From positions 1,488,001 to 1,552,000 of the forward strand of contig NZ_CP013293.1 of the NCBI RefSeq assembly GCF_001456155.1: a stretch of 64,000 bases of DNA. Direction: 5' to 3'. The position numbers and the translations under genes are program-made. Positions 42,737 through 51,688 of the stretch are shown one piece after another. Each line of letters opens with the position of its first letter. Position 1 is the first letter of the stretch. Source of the DNA: Chryseobacterium sp. IHB B 17019 (GTDB lineage: Bacteria; Bacteroidota; Bacteroidia; Flavobacteriales; Weeksellaceae). Under the pieces are notes generated by a model. The model was not told the DNA's origin. It ran no database searches and saw nothing but the letters and a program-made list of their open reading frames with translations.

Positions 42737-44062
42737 ATGGAACAAACAATAGATATACAAGTAAATAAAGTAAAAGAAACAATAGGTAAACACGTTCTGG
42801 CAGACGGTTTTGATTTTGTGATGGATATTGAAAAATCACACGGATCATGGCTTTATGATAAGCTGACCAACAGAGAATATTTGGACATGTTTTCCATGTT
42901 TGCTTCGGCGTCCATCGGCTACAATCACCCTTATTTGGTTGAGAAATCAGCATGGTTGGGGAAAATGGCGGTAAACAAACCGACACTGGCAGATGTTTAT
43001 TCCGAAGAATATGCACATTTTTTAGAAGTTTTCGAAAGAGTAGCCATTCCTGAAGAACTGCAGTATGCTTTTTTCATCGAAGGTGGAGCTTTAGCCGTTG
43101 AAAATGCAATGAAAGCATGCTTTGACTGGAAAACACGCAAGAATTTCGAAAAAGGGCTTGATATTGAAGCTGGGATCTGTATTCATTTCAGACAGGCATT
43201 TCATGGGAGAAGCGGCTATACTTTAAGCCTTACAAACACTTCCGACCCAAGAAAATATCAGTATTTCCCGATGTTCAACTGGCCAAGAATACTTAATCCT
43301 AAGTTAACTTTCCCAATAACGGAAGAAAATTTAGAAGAAACGATTAAAAATGAAAGGTTGGCATTACTTCACATTGAAGAAGCAATCCTGATGCATCCTG
43401 ATAAAGTTGCGTGTATTATCATCGAACCGATTCAGGCTGAAGGCGGCGACAATCATTTCAGAGATGAGTTTTTAGTTGGTTTAAGAAAAATCTGTGACGA
43501 CAGCGAAATTCTTTTAATTTTTGATGAAGTGCAGACTGGTATCGGAATTACAGGAAAAATGTGGGGTTTCCAACATTTCACTGCAAAACCGGATATTATT
43601 TCTTTCGGTAAAAAAACTCAGGTTTGCGGGGTTTTAGCCAATAAAGAAAAATTCGATGAAGTACCGAATAATGTTTTCAGAGAAAGCTCAAGAATTAATT
43701 CAACTTTCGGAGGAAATTTCATTGATATGCTTCGTTTTCAATTGATAATGGAAGTGATTGAACAAGAAAACCTTGTAGAAAACGCGAGAGTTGTAGGAGA
43801 TTATTTACTGGAAGAATTAAAAAAATTAGCAGAAAAATATCCTGAAAAATTGTCCAATGCAAGAGGTAGAGGATTGATGTGCGCTATTGACCTTCCAACT
43901 CATGACCAAAGAAACCTGCTAAGAGACGAACTTTGGAATGACGGAATGATCATTTTGGCATGCGGTGATGTATCGCTTCGTTTCAGGCCTCATTTGAATG
44001 TGACAAAGGAAGAAATCAAGCTTGCATTAGATAAAATCGAAAATAATATTAATAAAATTTAA
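42737..44062 (+). CDS. lat: L-lysine 6-transaminase
   Basis: The 441-residue product is a class III aminotransferase with D263 (IFDEVQTGIG), which holds the pyridine nitrogen, and the Schiff-base lysine K292 in IISFGKKTQVCG. The GGALAVENAMKACFDWK segment and overall length match L-lysine 6-transaminase (LAT). It transfers the epsilon-amino group of lysine to 2-oxoglutarate, giving 2-aminoadipate semialdehyde, substrate of the ALDH7 enzyme encoded just upstream. Together they convert lysine to 2-aminoadipate; the later steps are not in the window. Confidence 0.94.
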   Translation: MEQTIDIQVNKVKETIGKHVLADGFDFVMDIEKSHGSWLYDKLTNREYLDMFSMFASASIGYNHPYLVEKSAWLGKMAVNKPTLADVYSEEYAHFLEVFERVAIPEELQYAFFIEGGALAVENAMKACFDWKTRKNFEKGLDIEAGICIHFRQAFHGRSGYTLSLTNTSDPRKYQYFPMFNWPRILNPKLTFPITEENLEETIKNERLALLHIEEAILMHPDKVACIIIEPIQAEGGDNHFRDEFLVGLRKICDDSEILLIFDEVQTGIGITGKMWGFQHFTAKPDIISFGKKTQVCGVLANKEKFDEVPNNVFRESSRINSTFGGNFIDMLRFQLIMEVIEQENLVENARVVGDYLLEELKKLAEKYPEKLSNARGRGLMCAIDLPTHDQRNLLRDELWNDGMIILACGDVSLRFRPHLNVTKEEIKLALDKIENNINKI

Positions 44063-44126
44063 AACCCAAAAATTTGTAATTTTCAAAAAAACATTATATA
44101 TTTAGATACTCAAAAAAGGATAGAAT

Positions 44127-44357
44127 ATGGAAAGAAGTACACGAGTATCAGTTTTTGAAAGTGACAAACCTTCAGAAATTCAGTTGATCAAATCAAAATT
44201 GGATGACGCACAAATCACAAACAGTGTTGAAAACAATTACCTCACTTTTACAACAACGCCCACGGCAACTTCGTTGAAGGTAATGGTAGATTTGAAAGAC
44301 GAGAAGAAAGCATTCGAAATTATTGATGCTTATCTTCAACAAAATGAAAATCAATAA
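44127..44357 (+). CDS. DUF2007 small protein
   Basis: The 76-residue product has the DUF2007 (GlnB-like fold) pattern: a strand VSVFESDKPSEIQLIKSKLDDAQI with the alternating acidic helix, a middle strand, and KVMVDLKDEKKAFEIIDAYLQ at the C-terminus. The family is predicted to take part in signal transduction, without a proven ligand. It is 64 bp after the lysine transaminase gene and may be co-transcribed with it. Confidence 0.82.
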   Translation: MERSTRVSVFESDKPSEIQLIKSKLDDAQITNSVENNYLTFTTTPTATSLKVMVDLKDEKKAFEIIDAYLQQNENQ

Positions 44358-44446
44358 AAACAATTTCATAATTTTAAATTTTACTACTTCGAACCGAAAA
44401 TTAATTTTAATTAGTTTTCGGTTTTTTAATTAATATTTTTATAAAT

Positions 44447-44545
44447 AATTAAAAAATTCAGAGATTTAGAAATTAAGATATCACTACATGAAATTTTGCA
44501 TATTTTCTAAACGAAATAATTTCTAAATCTCTGAATTTTTTAATT
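44447..44545. repeat. 29-bp perfect inverted repeat with 41-nt loop
   Basis: The arm 44447-44475 (core TTCAGAGATTTAGAAATT) is matched exactly by its reverse complement at 44517-44545. The loop 44476-44516 is AT-rich. The structure fills the gap between DUF2007 and the acetyltransferase gene. It could terminate transcription in both directions or be a miniature repeat element. Confidence 0.85.
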
Positions 44546-44563
44546 TCTTAATCAAAGAGAACA

Positions 44564-45076
44564 ATGAATTCAGAAATCAAACTAAGAAAGGCAGAAATTG
44601 AGGACAGAGACATTATCTGGGACATTTTACAACAGGCAATCGAAAGAAGAAGAATAGACGGAAGCACGCAATGGCAGCAAGGTTACCCGAATCTGGGAAC
44701 GGTAGAAAGTGATATTGCAAAAGGTTTCGGATATGTAATGACGGTAGACGGGGAAATAGCCGTGTACACAGCTTTGATTTTAAATGATGAACCCGCTTAC
44801 AGCAATATCGAAGGAGCTTGGCTTAGTGATGGAGAGTTTGTAGTTGTCCACAGAGTTGCCGTAGACGAAAAGTTTGCAGGACAGGGAATGGTGAAAAAAT
44901 TATTCGATCAGATAGAGGATTTTACCAGATCTCATGGTATTCAGAGCGTTAAGGTAGATACCAACTACGATAATATTCCGATGCTGAAAATTCTGGAAAG
45001 CAAAGGTTATTCTTATTGCGGAGAAGTTTTTCTGGCAGGCGGGATGAGAAAGGCTTTTGAGAAGATTATTATTTAA
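44564..45076 (+). CDS. GNAT family N-acetyltransferase
   Basis: The 170-residue product shows the GNAT fold. The region VHRVAVDEKFAGQGMVKKLFDQIEDF contains the acetyl-CoA pyrophosphate loop (motif A, here AGQGM in place of the usual R/Q-x-x-G-x-G/A), followed by VKVDTNYDNIPMLKILESKGY (motif B). It acetylates an amino group on an unknown substrate. The start lies 19 bp after the large inverted repeat, and no operon partner is evident. Confidence 0.88.
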   Translation: MNSEIKLRKAEIEDRDIIWDILQQAIERRRIDGSTQWQQGYPNLGTVESDIAKGFGYVMTVDGEIAVYTALILNDEPAYSNIEGAWLSDGEFVVVHRVAVDEKFAGQGMVKKLFDQIEDFTRSHGIQSVKVDTNYDNIPMLKILESKGYSYCGEVFLAGGMRKAFEKIII

Positions 45077-45140
45077 GCAAAAGGTTAAATCAACTTTCAT
45101 TGAATTTTTAAAACAATATGAATTTATAAACTCTATCAAG

Positions 45141-45176
45141 TTTGTTCGTTTAGTTCTGAACTAATCTATACTTTTG
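45141..45176 (+). promoter_or_regulatory. Promoter and operator of the RND efflux operon
   Basis: TTTG (45141-45144) and TACTTTTG (45169-45176) bracket a perfect 7-1-7 palindrome, TTAGTTC-T-GAACTAA (45150-45164). The 24-nt spacing is slightly long. The palindrome in the spacer is well placed for repression by the GbsR/MarR-type protein encoded 18 bp downstream. Confidence 0.65.
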
Positions 45177-45193
45177 CTTCAAATTTATATACC

Positions 45194-45649
45194 ATGCATA
45201 AGAGTATAGAAATTGATGAAAAGATTTTCCAAGATGCCGTAAAATTCTATGGCACCATTTTCAACCTACCTCCATTAGCTTCCAAGATCTATGCCTATCT
45301 GCTTTTCGATTATGAAAAAGTGGGGATTACTTTTGATGAGTTTGTAGAAGTTCTTTCTGCAAGCAAAAGCTCTGTTTCTACAAGTATCTCACTTTTACTG
45401 AATGCAGAACTTATCGTAGATCACAACAAAATGGACGAGCGGAAACGGTATTTTTTCATCAATGATGAATATAAGAAGATAAGATTTGAAAAAATAGTTC
45501 AAAAAATGCAAGCAGAATTAAAACTACTGGACGACTTAGACCAATTTAAAAAAAATCATGACGATGTACACAATGAAAGAATGGAAGCCTACAAAGTGCT
45601 TTTAAACAAAAACATAATCAATATTCAGGAATCTCTTAATAAACTTTAA
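45194..45649 (+). CDS. GbsR/MarR-type regulator of the efflux operon
   Basis: The 151-residue product has a winged-helix core (residues 35-90), with helix-turn-helix TFDEFVEVLSASKSSVSTSISLLLNAELI and a wing KMDERKRYFFIND, followed by a long C-terminal dimerisation helix. It resembles the GbsR-like regulators that head RND operons in Bacteroidota. The adaptor gene follows with 1 bp between stop and start, so all four genes form one transcript. The 45150-45164 palindrome is its likely operator. Confidence 0.87.
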   Translation: MHKSIEIDEKIFQDAVKFYGTIFNLPPLASKIYAYLLFDYEKVGITFDEFVEVLSASKSSVSTSISLLLNAELIVDHNKMDERKRYFFINDEYKKIRFEKIVQKMQAELKLLDDLDQFKKNHDDVHNERMEAYKVLLNKNIINIQESLNKL

Positions 45650-45650
45650 A

Positions 45651-46835
45651 ATGAATAATAAGCTAGTTATACTTTCTATTGCAGCACTTTCAATAGTTGC
45701 CTGCAAAAAAGAAGCTCCAAAGCAGGACGGCCCAAAACCATATCCTGTAGTAAAAGTGGAGGAGAAAAATATAGTGGGCTATCAAACCTTTCCGGCTACA
45801 ATTCAGGGAAGAGTAAATAATGATGTTCGTGCTAAAATACAGGGATATATCACTCAGGTTTTGGTGGATGAAGGTCAATACGTTACAAAAGGACAGCCTT
45901 TATTCCGTCTGGAAACCAATATTCTAACTGAAAATGCAGCCGCTTCCAAAGCAGGAATCGGTGCCGCAGAATCTAATATTGCTGCTGCTCAGGCTGCCGT
46001 AAATGCTGCCAATGTAGAGGTCAATAAACTGAAGCCTCTCGTTCAGAAAAATATCATCAGTAATGTTCAATTACAAACTGCTCAGGCAAATCTGGCGCAA
46101 GCTCAAGCCCAATTACAGCAGGCAAGAGCTGGTAAAAGCCAGGCCGTTGCCAATTATAAAGGAGTAGCAGCAAACATTGAATATTCAATTATCCGTGCAC
46201 CAATTTCCGGAGTTATCGGAAAGCTTCCTTTAAAAGTGGGAAGTTTGGTTGGCCCAACGGATCAGACTCCGTTAACAACAATTTCAGATACCTCAGAAAT
46301 TTTCGCCTATTTTTCAATGAACGAAAAAGAATATTTTGATTTCCTAGAAAAATCTCCGGGAGCTTCAATGCCTGAAAAAATCAAAAATCTGCCTATGGTA
46401 GAGTTGCAGTTGGCAAATGGAAGCCTTTATCCGGAAAAGGGTAGAATTGAGGCCATTACAGGACAGATTGATCCTACGACAGGAACAATCCAGTTCAGGG
46501 TAGGATTCCCGAATGCCCAAAAATTATTAAGCAACGGTAACAGTGGAACAATTAGGTTCCCAGAACAATATAACAATGTTCTTGTAGTTCCGGAAAGTGC
46601 TACTTACGAGCAGCAGGGAATTGTTTACGTATACAAAGTTGATAAGGATACCGCTAAAAATGTGGTTGTTAATATTATTGACAGGATCGACAATTTAGCA
46701 TTAATAAAATCTGGAATCAACAAAGGTGAAACTGTTGTTGCAGCAGGAATCGGAGGACTAAAAACGGGAACTGCCGTGAAGCCGAAACCAATCAACATGG
46801 ATAGTCTTGTTCAATCTATAAAACCGAAATTCTAA
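45651..46835 (+). CDS. RND efflux periplasmic adaptor (membrane fusion protein)
   Basis: The 394-residue lipoprotein (lipobox SIVACKK, C17) has the usual adaptor layout. A lipoyl-type segment VRAKIQGYITQVLVDEGQYV is followed by an alpha-hairpin rich in A and Q (AAQAAVNAANVEVNKL...QAQAQLQQARAG), the second lipoyl half YSIIRAPISGVIGK, then beta-barrel and membrane-proximal domains. It links the inner-membrane pump and the outer-membrane channel of a tripartite exporter. The gene is 1 bp after the regulator and 1 bp before the pump gene, indicating tight co-transcription. Confidence 0.95.
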   Translation: MNNKLVILSIAALSIVACKKEAPKQDGPKPYPVVKVEEKNIVGYQTFPATIQGRVNNDVRAKIQGYITQVLVDEGQYVTKGQPLFRLETNILTENAAASKAGIGAAESNIAAAQAAVNAANVEVNKLKPLVQKNIISNVQLQTAQANLAQAQAQLQQARAGKSQAVANYKGVAANIEYSIIRAPISGVIGKLPLKVGSLVGPTDQTPLTTISDTSEIFAYFSMNEKEYFDFLEKSPGASMPEKIKNLPMVELQLANGSLYPEKGRIEAITGQIDPTTGTIQFRVGFPNAQKLLSNGNSGTIRFPEQYNNVLVVPESATYEQQGIVYVYKVDKDTAKNVVVNIIDRIDNLALIKSGINKGETVVAAGIGGLKTGTAVKPKPINMDSLVQSIKPKF

Positions 46836-46836
46836 A

Positions 46837-49800
46837 ATGATTAAAAATTTTATAAACAGACCGGTTTTATCCACCGTAATCTCAATTTTAATTGTGATTC
46901 TCGGTGTTTTAGGATTGATCTCACTGCCGGTAACACAGTATCCCGACATCGCACCGCCTACAGTAAGCGTTTCAGCAAACTATACCGGAGCCAACGCGGA
47001 AACTGTAATGAAAAGTGTTGTAGTACCTTTGGAAGAACAGATCAACGGGGTAGAAGGGATGGATTACATTACTTCATCTGCCGGAAACGACGGTGCTGCG
47101 CAGATTCAGGTATTCTTTAAACAAGGAATAGACCCCGATATTGCTGCAGTAAACGTACAGAACCGTGTAACCAGAGCAACGCCATTGCTTCCAAGTGAAG
47201 TAACGCGTTCCGGGGTTGTGACGCAGAAACAGCAGACGAGTGCCTTGATGTACATGTCTTTCTATTCTGAAAATAAGGACCTTGATGATGTTTATCTTCA
47301 AAACTTTTTGAATATCAACATTATACCAAACTTAAAAAGGATTAATGGTGTAGGTGATGCCAACGTTTTCGGAGGTAAAAATTACTCAATGAGAGTATGG
47401 CTGGATCCTTCAAAAATGGCAGCGTACGGAATAACTCCTACAGATGTTACCAATGCCATCAACGAACAGAGTAGAGAAGCCGCAGCCGGATCTATCGGGC
47501 AAAACAGCGGAAGCTCTTTCGAATATATTATTAAATATGTCGGGAAATTTAATGATAAGGCTCAATATGACAACATTATCATTAAAGCCCTTCCTGACGG
47601 ACAAAATCTAATGCTGAAAGACGTTGCTAAAGTAGAATTGGCAGGCCAGTCTTACAGTGGAATCGGGGAAAACGGAAACAATCCGTCCATCAGTATGGGT
47701 ATTTTCCAGACACCGGGTTCCAACGCTCAGGAAATTATTAAAAATATTAAAACTTATCTGAAATCAGCGGAAGGCAGCTTTCCTGAAGGGGTAAAATATA
47801 CGTTCAACTTTGATACCAACGAATTCCTGGAAGCCTCAATTGATAAGGTTGTTCATACCTTGATCGAAGCATTTATCCTTGTATTTATTGTGGTGTATAT
47901 TTTCTTGCAGGATTTCAGATCTACACTGATTCCGGCCATTGCGGTTCCGGTTTCTATTGTGGGTGCGTTTTTCTTCCTGAATTTATTCGGATATTCATTA
48001 AACTTATTAACGTTATTCGCTTTGGTTCTTGCGATTGGTATTGTGGTGGATGACGCTATTGTCGTCGTCGAGGCCGTTCACGCCAAGATGGAACACGGTA
48101 TTTCCGATGCTAAAAAAGCTACGGTAGAGGCGATGGACGAAATTACAGGAGCGATTATTTCAATTACGTTGGTAATGGCTGCGGTTTTTATCCCGGTAAC
48201 GTTTATTACGGGGCCTACAGGGGTTTTCTATCAGCAGTTTGGGGTTACGCTTATTGTGGCAATCATCATTTCTGCGGTAAATGCATTAACGCTGAGCCCG
48301 GTTTTATGTTCATTATTCTTAAAACCTCACGCAGAACACCATAAAGAATATCAAAACCTGAATTTCCTTCAAAAGTTTTTCTATAAGTTTAATATTGCTT
48401 TTAAAACAACCACAGACCGTTACGGAAGAGGATTTATATTCCTGTTAAGACATAAATGGGTTACATTAATAATCTTTGCCGCTACAATAGGAATTTTATA
48501 TTGGGCCAATGCAAGCATGAAGAAAGGTTTCGTACCTACGGAAGACAGAGGAATTATCTTTACGGATGTTCAGCTTCCGCCGGGAGCTTCAATGGAAAGA
48601 ACATACAATGCATTGAAAACGCTTCAGGCTAATGCTATGAAAGTTCCGGGTGTACAAAACGTTACCATATCAACGGGTAGGGGATTCTTATCCGGAAACG
48701 GTAGTAACGCTGGGTTGGCTTTTGTTAAATTAAAACCATTTGAAGAAAGGAAAAAAGACGGACTTACTTCTGAAGATATCACCAAACAGCTATTCGGAAT
48801 CTCCGGAAAAGTTCCTGATGCAAAAATTGTATTCTTCCAGCCACCGAGTGTACCGGGATTTGGTAACAGTGCTGGTTTCGAGATGGTTCTTCTGGATAAA
48901 TCCGGAGGCGATTATGCAGATTTGGACAATAAAACCAATGAATTCATCGGTAAGTTGATTGAAAGACCGGAAATTGAATTTGCACAGACTTCATTTAATA
49001 CAAAATATCCTCAGTATGAAATGCAGATTAACGTTCCTTTGGCAAAACAAATGGGAGTTTCCGTAAATGACATCCTGAGCACAATGCAGGGATACATCGG
49101 GGGTATTTATACGGCTGACTTTACGAAATACGGGAAGCAATTCAGGGTAATGGTTCAGGCCCTTCCAGAAAACAGGCAGAACATTAATAACCTTAATGAA
49201 TTGTATGTAAAAACCAGTTCAGGGGTAATGTCACCGATTTCTCAGTTTGTAAGCCTTTCAAAAGCATACGGGCCACAGTCGGTAAGCCGTTACAATCTAT
49301 TTACTTCGGTGAAAATTACGGGGGCAAATACTGCCGGATTCAGTTCGGGGGATGCCATTACGGCGGTTCAGCAGGTAGCTGAGGAAACTTTAAATCAAAA
49401 TTATGATGTAGAGTTTACGGGATTAACAAGAGAGGAATTAAATTCCGGATCTCAAACCGTTTTGATCTTTGCATTAAGCTTGGTTTTCGTTTATTTCATC
49501 CTTGCCGCCCAGTACGAAAGTTACATCCTGCCGCTGATCGTTGTTATTTCCCTTCCTCTTGGGGTAATGGGAGCTTATTTCGGACAGAAAATAATGGGCT
49601 TGGAAAACAATATTTATTTCCAGATCGCTTTGATCATGCTCGTCGGACTATTGGCCAAAAACGCGATTCTGATTGTCGAATTTGCCGTCCAGAGAAGGCA
49701 TCATGGGGAAACAATTGTAATGTCTGCCATTAATGCTGCAAAAGCGAGATTGAGACCAATTTTGATGACATCATTTGCATTCATCTTCGGATTATTGCCA

Positions 49801-49983
49801 TTGGTTTTAGCAAGCGGAATCGGTGCAGTGGGTAACAGATCCATCGCGACGGGTGCGGCAATCGGGTTATTGATAGGTACCATTTTAGGACTTTTTGTAA
49901 TTCCTGTTTTATATGTAATTTTTGAAACATTACAGGAGAAAATCAAGCCCCTTAAAAAAGAAGAAATCAATTTAGCAGAATAA
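46837..49983 (+). CDS. RND multidrug efflux permease (AcrB/HAE1 type)
   Basis: The 1048-residue protein has the AcrB length and duplicated architecture: 12 membrane helices and two large periplasmic loops. It carries the proton-relay Asp pair in GIVVDDAIVVVE (TM4) and the TM10 lysine region GLLAKNAILIVEFAVQ. N-terminal FINRPVLSTVISILIVILG and the SLPVTQYPDIAPPTVSVSANYTGANAE segment are family hallmarks. It exports hydrophobic and amphiphilic drugs by proton antiport, as trimers. It is preceded by the adaptor and followed, after heptamer element B, by the outer membrane channel gene. Confidence 0.97.
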   Translation: MIKNFINRPVLSTVISILIVILGVLGLISLPVTQYPDIAPPTVSVSANYTGANAETVMKSVVVPLEEQINGVEGMDYITSSAGNDGAAQIQVFFKQGIDPDIAAVNVQNRVTRATPLLPSEVTRSGVVTQKQQTSALMYMSFYSENKDLDDVYLQNFLNINIIPNLKRINGVGDANVFGGKNYSMRVWLDPSKMAAYGITPTDVTNAINEQSREAAAGSIGQNSGSSFEYIIKYVGKFNDKAQYDNIIIKALPDGQNLMLKDVAKVELAGQSYSGIGENGNNPSISMGIFQTPGSNAQEIIKNIKTYLKSAEGSFPEGVKYTFNFDTNEFLEASIDKVVHTLIEAFILVFIVVYIFLQDFRSTLIPAIAVPVSIVGAFFFLNLFGYSLNLLTLFALVLAIGIVVDDAIVVVEAVHAKMEHGISDAKKATVEAMDEITGAIISITLVMAAVFIPVTFITGPTGVFYQQFGVTLIVAIIISAVNALTLSPVLCSLFLKPHAEHHKEYQNLNFLQKFFYKFNIAFKTTTDRYGRGFIFLLRHKWVTLIIFAATIGILYWANASMKKGFVPTEDRGIIFTDVQLPPGASMERTYNALKTLQANAMKVPGVQNVTISTGRGFLSGNGSNAGLAFVKLKPFEERKKDGLTSEDITKQLFGISGKVPDAKIVFFQPPSVPGFGNSAGFEMVLLDKSGGDYADLDNKTNEFIGKLIERPEIEFAQTSFNTKYPQYEMQINVPLAKQMGVSVNDILSTMQGYIGGIYTADFTKYGKQFRVMVQALPENRQNINNLNELYVKTSSGVMSPISQFVSLSKAYGPQSVSRYNLFTSVKITGANTAGFSSGDAITAVQQVAEETLNQNYDVEFTGLTREELNSGSQTVLIFALSLVFVYFILAAQYESYILPLIVVISLPLGVMGAYFGQKIMGLENNIYFQIALIMLVGLLAKNAILIVEFAVQRRHHGETIVMSAINAAKARLRPILMTSFAFIFGLLPLVLASGIGAVGNRSIATGAAIGLLIGTILGLFVIPVLYVIFETLQEKIKPLKKEEINLAE

Positions 49984-49995
49984 TTTAATTAGAGA

Positions 49996-50065
49996 AGTTA
50001 GAGGTTAGATATTAGAAATTAGTTTTAAATCTAACTTCTAACCTCTAGTTTCTAACTTCTAATAA
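49996..50065. repeat. Inverted heptamer element, copy B
   Basis: Units AGTTAGA, GGTTAGA, TATTAGA and AATTAG (49996-50022), a short spacer, then five heptamers CTAACTT, CTAACCT, CTAGTTT, CTAACTT and CTAATAA (50031-50065). It lies after the pump gene stop and within the efflux operon. Copy A is at 23574-23652. Confidence 0.75.
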
Positions 50066-50071
50066 TAAAAA

Positions 50072-51487
50072 ATGAAGAGTTTATTAAATATTATAAAAGG
50101 AATAACTTTTTCAGTCGCCATTCTTGCAGCCGTATCATCCTGTATGGCAAGAAAAGAATACCAGAGACCGAATAATGTTGTGGACGAAAAGCTGTTCCGT
50201 ACAGATATGCTCCCTTCCGACAGTACGAATATCGCCAATGTTTCCTGGAAAGAAATTTTCACGGATCCTATACTTCAGGGGCATATTTCAAAGGCTTTGG
50301 AAAACAATCTGGACATAAGAATCGCTTTGCAGAGTATTACTTCTGCTGAAGCTTATTTAAAGCAAAGTAAATCGGCCTATCAGCCGACATTATCAGTGGG
50401 GCCTAATTATACATTCCAGACTCAGTCTATTAATACACAGTTTGGGCAGATCATCGGGGAAAGACGATACGTCAACCAATTCGACATTACTGCCAGTATT
50501 GGCTGGGAAGCTGACATCTGGGGAAAGCTGAAAGCACAGGAAAAGGCACAGCTTGCAACCTATTTAGGAACTGTAGCGGCTCACAAAGCGGTAAAAAGTG
50601 ATCTTGTAGCTTCTATTGCTTCGGCTTATTATCAGCTGCTTACTTACGATGCTCAGAAAAGGATAATTACTGAAACCATTGCAGTTCGTGAACAGAATTT
50701 GGAAACAACAAAGGCTTTAAAAACGGCGGGAACATTGACGGAAGTTGCTGTTCAGCAAAGCGAAGCGCTTGTTTTTAATGCAAAATCTTTGTTAATTGAT
50801 ATTGATACTCAAATTCAATTACTGGAAAATACGATGAGCCTGTTGATGGGAGAGCCGTCTCATTCAATTGAAAGATCCACACTGGAAACTCAGAAAGTTC
50901 CGATTGATTTAAGATTAGGATATCCTGCTCAATTATTGGCCAACAGACCAGATGTCATGAGAGCGGAATACAACCTGATGAACGCTTTTGAACTTACAAA
51001 ATCTGCGAAAGCACAGTTTTATCCTACTTTAAGGCTTACGGGAAGCGGCGGGATACAGTCTGTGGATATTGATCATTTATTCAGTGTAAATTCATTGTTT
51101 GCAAACGTTGTTGCGGGTCTGGCCCAGCCTATTTTAAACAGGAGAACCATTAAAACCAACTATGAAGTGAGTCTTGCCAATCAGGAAACAGCTTATTTAA
51201 ACTTTAGAAAAACGGTTCTTACAGCTGGAAAAGAGGTTTCTGATGCGATCAGGGTGTTCTCGGTTCAGGATTCTTATATTGATTTAAAGCAAAAAGAACT
51301 GAATGCCTACAAAAATTCTGTAGAATATTCTCAGGAACTCGTAAATTACGGTATGGCGAATTATCTTGAAGTATTGAATGCGAGTGTAAATTCTTTAAAC
51401 GCAGAACTTAATATCTCAAATGCACAATACAGTAAAATGAGAGCTGCTGTTGAGCTTTATCAGGCTCTTGGCGGTGGCTGGAAATAA
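50072..51487 (+). CDS. Outer membrane efflux channel (NodT/OprM family)
   Basis: The 471-residue product has a lipoprotein signal (lipobox AVSSCMA) and the TolC-family duplicated OEP domain, with long heptad-patterned helices (AEAYLKQSKSAYQPTLSVGPNY and EYNLMNAFELTKSAKAQFYPTLRL) alternating with barrel strands. As the outer-membrane duct it completes the tripartite pump with the adaptor and permease upstream. The gap to the pump gene, 88 bp, is mostly occupied by heptamer element B. The operon ends at the terminator at 51507. Confidence 0.95.
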   Translation: MKSLLNIIKGITFSVAILAAVSSCMARKEYQRPNNVVDEKLFRTDMLPSDSTNIANVSWKEIFTDPILQGHISKALENNLDIRIALQSITSAEAYLKQSKSAYQPTLSVGPNYTFQTQSINTQFGQIIGERRYVNQFDITASIGWEADIWGKLKAQEKAQLATYLGTVAAHKAVKSDLVASIASAYYQLLTYDAQKRIITETIAVREQNLETTKALKTAGTLTEVAVQQSEALVFNAKSLLIDIDTQIQLLENTMSLLMGEPSHSIERSTLETQKVPIDLRLGYPAQLLANRPDVMRAEYNLMNAFELTKSAKAQFYPTLRLTGSGGIQSVDIDHLFSVNSLFANVVAGLAQPILNRRTIKTNYEVSLANQETAYLNFRKTVLTAGKEVSDAIRVFSVQDSYIDLKQKELNAYKNSVEYSQELVNYGMANYLEVLNASVNSLNAELNISNAQYSKMRAAVELYQALGGGWK

Positions 51488-51506
51488 TTTTCAAATATAA
51501 AAACAT

Positions 51507-51539
51507 AAAAGCGCATGTAATTCAGCATGCGCTTTTTTT
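51507..51539 (+). terminator. Terminator of the RND operon
   Basis: AAAA plus GCGCATG (51507-51517) pairs with CATGCGC plus TTTT (51526-51536), followed by T. It lies 20 bp after the channel stop. Confidence 0.88.
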
Positions 51540-51688
51540 ATTTATTTAATTCAGATAAATACCATTAAATCTATTGATCTGCTACTTAAAAAGTTAATAT
51601 TTATCTTTGAATTAACCTAATAATTTTCATAAATGTGGTATTTCAAATCTTTTTTATTCCTAACTTTGATTTACCTAAAACTAACATA

